From Synaphobranchus kaupii (Eukaryota; Chordata; Actinopteri; Anguilliformes; Synaphobranchidae), in the NCBI GenBank assembly GCA_029718625.1, contig CM056380.1, positions 111,048,302-111,112,301 of the forward strand: a DNA stretch of 64,000 nt. The letters are read 5' to 3'. The stretch's first letter is position 1. The number at the start of each line of letters is the position of its first letter. Shown piece by piece: positions 10,677-54,700 of the stretch. A program made the position numbers and the translations under genes. The notes under the pieces are model-generated. The model did not search any database. It had not been told where the DNA came from and was given only the letters and a program-made list of their open reading frames with translations.

Positions 10677-10735
10677 TAAGGTGTTCCTCACTTTTGTAAA
10701 CTGCTCTGGATAAGAGCATTTGCTAAGTGACTGTA
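10677..10735 (+). repeat. SINE 3' tail (L2-type end)
   Basis: The stretch contains CTGCTCTGGATAAGAGCAT followed by TGCTAAGTGACTGTAATG. This matches the conserved LINE-derived 3' tail of fish tRNA-type SINEs. A similar tail is at 11328-11372 (GTCGCTTTGGATAAAAGCAT). Full-length heads are absent. Confidence 0.65.
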
Positions 10736-10784
10736 ATGTTAATGTCTTTAAAAAAAAGTCTGAGAAGGGTGGAGTATTGTGGTT

Positions 10785-10870
10785 ATCACAAAGGCCTACA
10801 TGGAGGGAGGTGTGAACATTGACAAATTCTGTGAAATACTGCAGCCACGACAAACCGCCATTTTATTTGT
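10785..10870 (+). pseudogene. Relic of alox5 intron 4, second part
   Basis: This matches 18030-18100 of alox5 intron 4: both contain ACATGGAGGGAGGTGT, AATTCTGTGAAATACTGC and CCGCCATTTT. It is the downstream continuation of the duplication seen at 3033-3147 and 4100-4315. It is separated from the first part by about 6.4 kb of LINE, hAT and SINE insertions. Homology fades after about 10870. Confidence 0.75.
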
Positions 10871-11715
10871 ATTAATGTCTGACAGAGGTGGAAATCCAGG
10901 GGACATGAAGTAAAGTTCCTCCACAGTATCTGGATTTGCTAATTAACATAATTATTCAGCGAGGAGGTAGAACTAACCAAGAAGTACATCCACTGAAATA
11001 ATTTATAATTCCTGCTCATTCAAAAAAAAAAAAAGCAGTTGATTGAAAACATTCAATATGAACAAATTATCATAACAAATACTAACAGCTAAAGCGTCAT
11101 TCTCTCTCCACACACACACGCAGCAAGGATATGTGTTGAAAGAATGGCCATCTAGTTACTTCCTCTGCAGCATTTAAAAGCTACCCTTTTTTCACGTGCA
11201 TTTTTTTAACATTCTGCACAATTCTACATTCTTAATTTATGTTACATATTTGCATTCCCTTTTGTTCATATTCTCTATGCAGCATGTTTTCTGACGTTTT
11301 ATGACCCTCAATATGCACTTATTGTACGTCGCTTTGGATAAAAGCATCTGCCAAATAATTGTAATGTAATGTTTATACTTGGATACGTGGATCAGAGCAC
11401 ATACACACTGTATGCTAATTTGGAACATCGTACTTCCTTGTGTAGTATACGTGGAACAGAGCACATACACACTGTATACTAATTTGGTGAAAACAGCGTA
11501 TCACATCATATCTACTAGCGCATGTTTGTTTATTCATTTGCATATCTTGTGATCTTCACACATTCAGCGGTGGCTGGGAGCAAGCAAGAGAGAGAGAGTG
11601 CAAGGAAAGCAGGAAATCCAATTTTGGGTACCAGCTCGGCAGAGAAAATTTTTTGTCAAAAACAGGCTTTGGTGAAGTTAGTGAGCCTCTGTTCTCTGCG
11701 GATTGTGGGATTGCA
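10871..11715 (+). other. Upstream region of alox5
   Basis: A direct repeat of about 78 bp lies at about 11380-11490 (both copies contain CAGAGCACATACACACTGTAT). A GA-rich stretch follows at 11585-11612. The initiator ATG at 11716 lies in GATTGCAATGCC. The transcription start and any core promoter elements could not be fixed; no convincing TATA box was seen at a useful distance. Confidence 0.4.
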
Positions 11716-44932
<33,217 letters not shown>

Positions 44933-45617
44933 CAGAGCGACCAATCGCTGCTCAGCAGAGCGACCAATCACTGCTCAGCTATGGCTGTCTGTCACAGTTT
45001 GTGAAAGTACACAACACATGATTGGTCAGGGAATAGTAGTAGGTGAGATGTCACATTCGCACTCATTCATTAATTAATTTTCCATTTTAGAAATGCTTCG
45101 ATCTTCGATTCAATTCTCTATTTATTTTTTTTGCTTTGGCCTTTTTCCATGGACCACTAGAGCGCAGTAAAGTAAGCAGACATTGTCATATTACTTATTG
45201 CTGAGCAACAATTTCTATTAATTACAAATGAAAAAATAAGCACTTCGGTCGGTTTCAAATTACGTTACAGAAATTGTGTTACACACTGCTGGTACCGTTT
45301 GAATGCTATAATTATGTTAAAGCTTTTATAGTTTCTGTGCATTTTCCACAGGTACAATGAATGTTTGTGTGTATTATATAGGTTACTTCAGAGATAGAGG
45401 TAAATATCTGAATTATTCTTCCCAATTTCTGCAGTTTTACATGTATAAGCATACCAAACCTACACAAAAATACCATTTCTGCTGTGTATCCATAAATGTG
45501 CACATTTAAGGACACAACCCATTTTCCTTTTGCGGCTGGACGAGAAATTTATTTTGGTACTGTATCTTGTCTCATACTTTGTTTATCTCAGATCTTTGTT
45601 TAATATCTTTTTATATA
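44933..45617 (+). other. alox5 3' UTR and downstream DNA
   Basis: Directly after the stop a 25-26 bp unit (AGCAGAGCGACCAATC) is duplicated at 44931-44985. No unambiguous AATAAA signal was identified close to the stop, so the 3' end is undefined. No other gene is seen. Confidence 0.45.
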
Positions 45618-46172
45618 CAGTACTGTGCAAAAGTCTTAGGCACCCTAGATTTTTTATATACATTGTTTTATTAATGTTTATTTTGTTCTGCATTAGTGTG
45701 TCAGTAGAAACTGGATAATTTTAGATTTACAATCATTCATTTTCCAAAGAAATTATGCGAAAAGAAGAACAAGGAGTTCTGCAACAGATGGTATGGCCTC
45801 CACAGAGCCCTGATCTAAACATCATTGAGGCTGTCTGGGATTACCTGGACAGACAGAAGCAAACCAGACAGCTAATGTGGAACTATGGAAAGTTCTCCAA
45901 GATGCTTGGAACAACCTACCAGCTGATTTTCTTATAAAACTGCACGTCAGTGTACCTAAGCGTACTGATGCAGTTTTAAAGGCAAAGGGTGGTCACACCA
46001 AATATTGATTTGATTTAGTTTTTACTGTTTACTGCTCTTTATAGTCAATTGTTTGATATTTAGAAACTTTTGATTTCACTATTTTTAAAAGCATCTTTGC
46101 TTTACAGATTTTATTTTATTATTATTTTTATTTATTTTTTTTACATGTGCCTAAGACTTTTGCACAGTACTG
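45618..46172 (+). mobile_element. Tc1/mariner element, internally deleted
   Basis: The ends CAGTACTGTGCAAAAGTC and GACTTTTGCACAGTACTG are perfect inverted repeats flanked by TA (45616-45617 and 46173-46174). Inside, 45755-45937 encodes WPPQSPDLNIIEAVWDYL, the C-terminal catalytic portion of the DDE transposase with the final Asp and Glu. The front two thirds of the gene are missing, so it cannot move on its own. Confidence 0.92.
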
Positions 46173-46174
46173 TA

Positions 46175-46699
46175 TTTATGTTTGTTTTATATTATAGCTT
46201 TAATACTTAAAATACTTCCATGCATTTAGAAAGGTTTAATTATTAAGGGGGTTAGGCTAAGGGATTTTTGCTGGTTTTCCTTCCTCTTGGACATTAATTT
46301 AAAAAAGGTTTGGCCAAGCTTTTTTAATGAATATGTCTGTGTATATGGGTAAAATAAAACAAATACATTTGAACACTCTTTCCCCTCATAGAATGCATTG
46401 CACTTTACATGGAGCTTATAATGTATGTGATAAATTGATTTCAAATACCCTGTCTACAGTGTGGACAAATTGGATGTTTATGTTATTTACATTGGCTTAT
46501 TTTGTTATCTCCCATACATGCATAATGGTGAACCGGCAAACTGTACCTTAACCATGCAATAATTATATATGACTACAAAGCACCCACCATAGTCAATGGC
46601 AAAAATAAACCACATTTCCCAGCATAGTAATGATCGCATGCACAATTCTCCCATTGTACCAGCAGGTGGTGCAATCGCTTTGCACATTCTGCTTTCTAA
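46175..46699. other. Intergenic sequence between convergent genes
   Basis: About 525 bp, AT-rich, without gene or recognised repeat. Confidence 0.5.
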
Positions 46700-47340
46700 A
46701 GCCCCATTCGGATGGGCCTTATTTCTCTAGGGGAGGTAGGGTGATTTTAATTTGAAATATACGCTATTCAAGTAATCACAGTCTGGAGCGCACATTGTTT
46801 GCGACCCCCATCCCAGAATTAACTTCAGACCCAAATATCTACTGTTTTTAAGCTTGCCCTTTGGTCCTCTGGTAATTTAAGTCCTGCCCGGATGGACGCC
46901 TCGTGTTTGAAAGTGTATCTCTTCGCCTCAAGAGCTTCCGTTCCTGTTCTTGAATTTCATCAGATCCGCCGCGTGAAATTCATGTTCTGTGAGGTGTACT
47001 GGAGGAGTTTGAAAAGGCTTTTCGAAACTAATCCTTTTATCCACATATACAGTCCTACAGTGCACATGTTCAACGCTATGACCTGACAGACGCAAGCCCC
47101 CTTCTTTCTAAAAAAGAGCATCAATAAGCAATCAGAAAGACCCATGTAAGTATTTGCAGTTGTGTCTGTCCTAATAATCTGGAGATGGAGGCTTGTTGCG
47201 TGAGCATGCTGGGAGTGTGTGTGTCTTTTACGAACCGGCCGAAAGGCTGTCCGGAACGACGAGTATAAGTTCAGAGGAGCATGGCTAATATTGCATCACA
47301 CACATTCCCCTTGGAATATGAATCCTGTCCAAATGGGGCT
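46700..47340. mobile_element. Harbinger-like non-autonomous element, 641 bp
   Basis: The ends AGCCCCATTCGGATGG and CTGTCCAAATGGGGCT are inverted. TAA flanks both sides (46697-46699 and 47341-47343), fitting the TWA target. There is no transposase. Open stretches inside have no recognisable domain. Confidence 0.75.
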
Positions 47341-50300
47341 TAAAATTTAAGTTTATCCAGAGTAAATATTTTATAGTATTGTACTACAACGGTTGCCTTT
47401 TTAAAGTATTGCAAACAAGATTATTCATATATATCTGACAGTCTGTAACCTGATTTGTGTGCGTTGTGTGTGTGTATACATATATAATATATACACACAT
47501 GCACACGCATACACACATATATTCTTTTTATACAATTTCATTTATTTCTTTAACCCTTTGAAAGCAGAACAAAATGAAGAGAAAACATAAGAGAAAACTA
47601 TACAATTCAATTTACATTAAAATATTTTCATTTCTTTAAGAACAATCCTAACCAGTTAATGAGGAAGTAAAGGAGACTGCAAAATGAATCTTTCTGCTCT
47701 CTGTCCATTTCTGTAGCACAATCTCAGGCTAAAAAAAAAGAGCAATAACCATGTCGGTCTGGCTAAAGTAAGATTGTTCATCGTTGACCATTTCATACGA
47801 GGGCATAAGAGGCAACATGCTTTATATTAAAAGTTTACTTAATTTTATTTGGTTGATTTCAATGTTATCTGTTCTTTTAAAAATGGGAAATTAAATTACT
47901 CAAAAACATCAATAAGTCTTTTTGAACAAACATACTCATACCCCAATTTTTTTTTTTTTTTACATAAGCAAAATTCACAATCAAAATGTGCAGAATACAA
48001 TGCAGGGAATAACATGTAAAAAATAAACTTAACAATGTTTGCTTTAAACAGAGTCAGTAGTAGAACACGGTCATTTTATGCAAATAACACCTTTAAAGCA
48101 AAACCGAAGGGCCTGAAACGATGCATCCATTTTGTTTTCACGGTTTAGTGTCTTTGAGTGAGACAAATGAAGGGGGCTTTCTGCAATTCTCTGCTTAGCC
48201 TCAATTTATGCTAGTTGATATACAATCTCCTGTGTGCTACCATGGAACTGATTCCAGTACAGAATTTCACAACTAAGAGTGGGAGAAGAAAAAAAAAAAA
48301 AAGTACATTTTTCCTCACATCGGTTGCAGACTGTTACAGTAAAAGACTGACTAGTTCAAGCCTAACTTCTGAATCACAATGAAAAAATAAAGTCATTAAA
48401 TGGCATCTAGTTTGGAGGTGAGCAACCTTTGAACTCTCAACTTACCAAAGGAGCCAGCTCCTCCATATAATTACAAGCTCAGTTGATTGGTACTGCAATG
48501 AAAAAATAAAGAAAATTAAAACAATAATGCAAAAGTCAGTGTACGTTTAAGAAACTAGAAATCCACTGACTCAGTTACCATTTCTGTATATTGTAACTGG
48601 ACGACTAGAAAAAAAAGTCAGGAACTTGAAGATTGCAGATGACGGTGTGATACATATGAACGGTAGAGATAACAGTCATGGCCGCCTGCAAGTCGTATTC
48701 CCAGAATAGAAACAGTGAGGGTACATTGCGGTAAATTGTGGTGCATTGTGGGAAGAGGACATTACGAGAGTCAAAATGCTCATGCCTGTGATTTGAAACA
48801 CTCAGTGCTAGTTGCATAAAATCACAATTTGGGGTGGTGGGGGTCAGTGAGGGAAGGGGATTAATGTGTGTGCTCGGCTTTTTCTCAATAAATTAAAATA
48901 AAATAAAAACGGTGTGCTCTCAACCTTACACACAGAACACCAATGGGGCCATGTTACCTGTCACCGATTGGTTCAAGGAGGGTAATTGCACTTTAAATAA
49001 CTAATTGCACAGAGTCTTTTGGGTATTGGTAAGAATACAGTATGTATACAAACTAATACAAGTCTGCTTCAAGTTCACACGTTGCTCACTAAATGGCATT
49101 ACAATTCCTGCTGTCTTCTCAACAAAAAAGAAAAACAAAATTGTGACTTCTGAGTATAATTTCAAAACATTTTGATGGGACTGGCATTTACAAGATCCAA
49201 CATGTCTACAAAAGCAAAACAAGAAAATATGTTGTCACCATTCCTCTGAAAATCATAATAAACGTAAACACTGATATCAATGATCCTATTAAAAATATTT
49301 CCACTGGAATGGCTAAGACCACCAAACCTATCCCAATACCTCCCCCCACCCCCCTGACAGTTATGTATGCACTCACCTTGGCTACAGAGCCCCTAGGTAT
49401 AATTAGACCTTGCAGAAATTACTTGCCTTATTACTGCATTGTCATCTCCCACCCACCAGGTGGCACTCGTCAGCTCTTCATCTCAGGGCAGTCATCCAAT
49501 GCCTTACTTGTATTATCAGGTAGACTGAAACAACTAGAATCCTTTCACATAGCCAGACGACAGCCAGACATGATAGTTGCAAACATTCCACATATTTAAC
49601 TTAACATTTTTAGGGAATAACTTACTTATTATGAGGTCCAATTTAGTTGTCATTTTCCTCTCAATAACAATTAAGCTGCAATAGAGATTTTGAGTGCTGT
49701 AGATATGCTCTTTGCCGTACAGACTGCTCTTATTCATTGCGCAGCTGTTGTTCATTTAAAACTTGCCCTGAGGAAGATGCCATCTGAAGCACAACTTAAA
49801 TACGTCTCCTTTCATTTGGGGAAATTTTGTGCGCAGAATAATGCGCAGGATTTGTGTGCAGAATAATGCGTCTGCTATAAAAGCCCAACAGGTTCTGCGC
49901 TTACAAATGTCTTTTTTTTAAAATGAAACCGTTTGAAATTGCCACTCAAAGCGCTTTCACCGAGAGGTTTTAGACACGATGCACAAAAGAACAGCAGCAT
50001 TTGACGCTCTATAATACAATGGAATTTAATGCACCACTTATCAATGCATATTCTCCATTGGACAAACAAATCTTACACTTTGAAATTGAATATTTACGCG
50101 AAAGAGCAAGTATGTATGACTTTTGTGCGGCGACAGGACGTTTTCCCCAATGGCGATTAAATAAATATACACCTAGAGAAGACTATGTATGTTTCGTTTG
50201 TCACAAATATGGGCACAGAAGAGACTGGATCTTCCTTTGGGTATGTTCTATCTGAATGGCAATGTTAAATGTATTAATGACATGAACCCTTGTGAATTTA

Positions 50301-51434
50301 CAGTGATGAAGCATAAAAGCCCGTTCTGGTATGCTGTAACCTAGCCCTAACAGGGTAAAACATATTGGCCACAAAAGAATGCGTGTCATAACAGGTCAAC
50401 AGCTGTCAATTAACTGTCGTTTGAAGGTTTACCCAGATGATTTGGTGTCGTTGAATAACTAGTATCAAATTCAATCAATTGATGATATTAAAGGCAATGG
50501 CAACTGAAAGAGTTTAGTAAATATAGATTGAATGGTTGACTTGCTTGTTACCCCTGGACACAGGAAGAGACGTCATTTTAAAAATCAGACTTAGAATTTC
50601 TCAAGGTCCAACTCAATAGTTCAGCAAACAAACATCACATTGAGTATTAGAAGTATCATTCACACCATAAAAAAACATGACCTGTTCATTGCAAAGTTGC
50701 ATGAAGTTACTGAATTAAACCTGGGCAGAATAAATTTCCTGTAATTGGTAGAAAATTTTGTTTGTAAAAAGTTTACATTCTCTCAGCTTCCAAAGGGTAC
50801 ATTTTGGAGGGGGAAACTGAATTGGGCACAACCTTGTTTTTATTCCATCTCATCGTTTGGTTATCAACCAATAAAAATGAGCCCTGGGGTTAAGTATCAG
50901 ATCATGCTTGACTTTCCTTTTCAGAGTAATTTCGGTTTTTGATAATTTCTGCAAAATTACATTTCCCCCCAACGTAGTCCTTTTCCCATCCAAGGTATGT
51001 CTACCGGGGTTACAAAATTCACTGTATAAAATATGAGCATTTCATCGTTTGAACTTCAAGTTTCTTTTCTAATATACACACATCGTAAATCAATTTATTA
51101 ACAATAAAACTGAGCTGTGGTTGTGTAAAATAAAAGTGCTTGAATGCGTTATTACGAACTCCATCGGAACTCGAGCCTCAGAAATCAGGTCTTGTACGAC
51201 AGCAGTAAAATGGCAGTAGGAGGAATGTTCTGGATCCGACGCACACTGATTTATACTGATTAGCTGACATCTTACAGGAACAAAAATAAACAGACATTAT
51301 TCCACAGAAAACGAACGCGCAACTCAGTCAAATATAATTTTTTTTTTTTTTATAGATCCAACAATATTTTGAGTGTTGCGCAGCTCAGTGGCGCCATAGC
51401 GGGCTTGGTCCTGCAGGGGGCGACAGAGAGTCCG
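47341..51434 (-). other. Probable marchf8 3' UTR and downstream DNA
   Basis: About 4.1 kb without coding sequence or clear transposons, unlike most of the window. A TA/CA-rich stretch lies at 47465-47522. On the minus strand an AATAAA hexamer lies at 47541-47546 and could end a long 3' UTR, but other hexamers exist and none is decisive. The mammalian MARCHF8 3' UTR is also long, which is why this is suggested. Small open frames here have no domains. Confidence 0.4.
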
Positions 51435-51740
51435 TCACACGTGTAGGATTTCAATGCTGTAGTCCTCAGTCTCTGTGTACTGGGAAGAGTTTGTGTCGGA
51501 CTGAGCGGGGACCAGAGCCTCCTTGTTCTCAAAGTTCGGCTCCACGAGGGCGGGCTTCTCGAAAACCTGTTTTTTTACACGTCTCTGGCCGGTTCTGCAC
51601 ATATATTACTCTGTTATAGGCCTTCAGTCTCCGCCACAGCTGGATGTACACCTTGCACTGCACGTACATGAAGACCAGCCCCCCTGTGAAGCCGATCGCT
51701 ACCACCACCAGCTTGGTCCAGAACGGCCATTCCAATATCC
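51435..51740 (-). CDS. marchf8: marchf8 last exon: second membrane segment and cytosolic tail, frameshifted
   Basis: The exon starts after CTGCAG at 51741-51746 and encodes [20 protein letters not shown], the second membrane segment, then [10 protein letters not shown] and NRVIYVQN. After the PETCKK residues the open frame is lost at an A7 run (plus strand T7, 51570-51576), and as written it ends at a stop at 51529-51531. The next frame continues with conserved tail residues ([16 protein letters not shown]) to a TGA at 51435-51437. Total length is 306 nt where 305 would keep frame, so one extra base is implied. Homopolymer sequencing error is the simplest explanation. Confidence 0.9.
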
Positions 51741-54700
51741 CTGCAGCGTGAATGAAAGGGACACGGACGTTAAAAGAACATAGAGACAACATTACGAGCA
51801 CTGTCAAGCTCTATATTACCAGAGGCCCAGCCAAAATATATGCCCGGACATTATCCTTTAGGCTACAATGGTGTGCATACTGTACTCAATGTCTCTATAC
51901 ACATACACACTTATGTGTATTTTGCATTCCACAATCATTGCCATACACTGCCAAAAAAATGTATGCTATGCCCTTTCCCATTAGCTATTAGCCATTGAGG
52001 ATGTCTGTATGCTCGCTTTTCAGGATCCATTGAATAAAAGAAAATTCTAAATAAAAAGTTGGTGTATATAAAAATTGTACACCATTTTCTCATTCAAGCG
52101 AATTGCACTTGCTCTCCACGTCACGTGTACTTCGTTACACAATGAAAGAGGCGAGCTTTATTCACTCTCGTGTTCTCCTTCTGGCATATTAATATGCAAA
52201 TACTAATCTATTGAAATTATGGTTAAATACAGGGCCATCAATTCAAGATGAAATGGCTGTTTTCATATATAGCGTTCATTTGTGTGTGCGTGTGTTACAC
52301 TCGTACACAAAACGCAGAAAACGGGCTCATAAGGATGACAGTGTACCAAAAGTAATGCCAGAAAAAAAAAAAAAAACTAACGACACTGCACACAGACCAC
52401 ATTTTCACAAATAAGCACATGTGCTTTGAACAGGACAATGACCACAGCGCAGACAGTATTTTATGCACAAACAGCATTTTATGCACCCCCCATTTGACTT
52501 CTAAGATGGATTTCTGACCTGTATGGGATTTCAGTCTATAGCTTTCATACAGTTTACAGATTTTTGAGCAAGAAAAAATTTTTAAATAAAAAAAAAAAGA
52601 TTGCATCGGTGCATTTCCACCATTAAGTCGCTGGTAATAAACCATCGATCATAAATTTGCCGGCCATACCATTTATCTGGAGTAGATTTGGAGGCCAAAG
52701 TACACAACACATATAAAACTTAAATAATTGATGCTCCTGTATTTATGCTAATGAAAATGCATTTGATATGAATGCAATTTGTTTTGGCAGCATGATGGCA
52801 CAGATTCTGGAACATCACACACATACACATATAGTACTTAATGATCACAAATGAATAGAACAGCAATATGTCAGAAATGATGGATAAACCGGTTTGTTAA
52901 AAATGCAGGTTTTTTTTTATTTTTAGTTTTGCTTCTTTCAAGAATGTCCTGTCAGGGGTCAGTCCATGTTGGAGAGAGAGAAAGCCTTAACCTTTGGAGG
53001 AGCCATACTGGGATGGCTAAAGGTGCCTGTGTCTCAAATATTAATCAAAGACCACAAATATTACATGCCAAATTGGAGCTTTTACATCTTTGTCTAGAGA
53101 GGAATGTTGAGAACGGACAAAATTCTTAAATCTTCAGAAATATGAGTACTTCCAAAAAAGTACTTATTGCTCCTTGGAAGATGCGTGATCTGCAGCAGCG
53201 ACACACCGTGACTGCTTGCGCTGGCTTTCAAGAAAACCTGAGGCCTGATAAAAGGGGATTTCACACAGGAAGGCCTCTGCTATAAAAGTGAAAGATGACC
53301 AAGGGGCCAAAACCAGACTTCGCTGTTGAAGCTCACTTCCTGGTCTTGTTGAGAGCGTTGCTCTCTGGCGCCAGTGTGTTTGGCTCAGTATAGATCTTTC
53401 AGGTCTGTTTTTCCAATGCAAGTCAATGGTACCAAATGCAGTCAAAATACAAAGTCAATAAACTTTTCCCACGAGAACATGTAGTCGCGATATGTGCTTT
53501 TTCATCATCTAATGTCTCACCATGTGCTGATTTATTGTTATTGTGTCGTTTGGACAATATTTTAATATATTGTGGGCCAATCCGGGACAGTTTGCGGCGG
53601 CACTTCCTAGTTACCGTGCATCGCTAGTTTCTAGTTACGCGATTAGTGGACGAACCAGCCCCGGCCGGATGTAATGACTATATAAGGGCCCCCCCCCCCC
53701 CACTCCCTACTGCGCAGTCTCTGGCGACAATTTTTGTACAACTTGGCAGCACTTCCGTGGCTTCAAAATTCTTTTCACAAGCCCATGGAAAGTCGATGGG
53801 TTACGTCACGGGTCCATATTTTTCTACAGTCTATGAGTTTGACGGATTCATGGAACACCGGGTACGGGTCCTCACAGCGTGGGGTTTGCATGTTCTCCCC
53901 GTGTTCCTGTGGCTTTCCGCGGGGTACTCTTGCTTCCTCCCGCACCAAAGACCTGTAGAGACCAGGTTAGGCATACGCCTGCTGTTGTCCTTCACCAAGG
54001 CATTGAGAATGCCTCAGACCTGCATTGGTCCCCGGGCGCTACACTGTGGCTGCCCAGCCCACTGCTCCTAAGTAGTTTCGAATGGGTCAAATGACCATGG
54101 GGTCAATAAAGTATCATTTAAACTTAAACGTGGACGCTGCAGCATTCATTGCATCCCATTCGGGAGAGCGTCGCAGACGAGCACGTGCCCTTCTAACAAA
54201 GCAAGTGACGTTGCCAATGCTTTTTAACGCAGACGGTGGTTCAAATGGTTTTTCACCAACGTGAGATTAGGCCCTTTACTCTCCCTCTATGGTCCACACA
54301 GTTTATCATATTCCTTCATATCAAACAGTGTACTTGTCATAATTACCGGACTTCAATCTCTCTGCAGTGTGGAATTATGGGAAATGTCTGCCACAAGGTA
54401 CACACAGGAGCACAGGATACTTAATGGCAGTTGTTTTTTGTAATAATTCAAACTGCCAACTGGTATCTTTGAAATAGATGCAAGGGTGCAGGTATGCTGG
54501 TAAGAAACACATGGGATATACTACTTTCTATTTTTTGGGGTGCTAATATGCTTTGGCATTATGATGAATGAAACTATAAACTATAATCTCTACCATGTTG
54601 GGGGAATGAATAAATTACTTATTCATTTTTTCCCCCCCACATTATTCAGGGTTTCAAAGAAATGGTACATTAAAGGTAGAGAAGTTTACCTGGTATTCTT

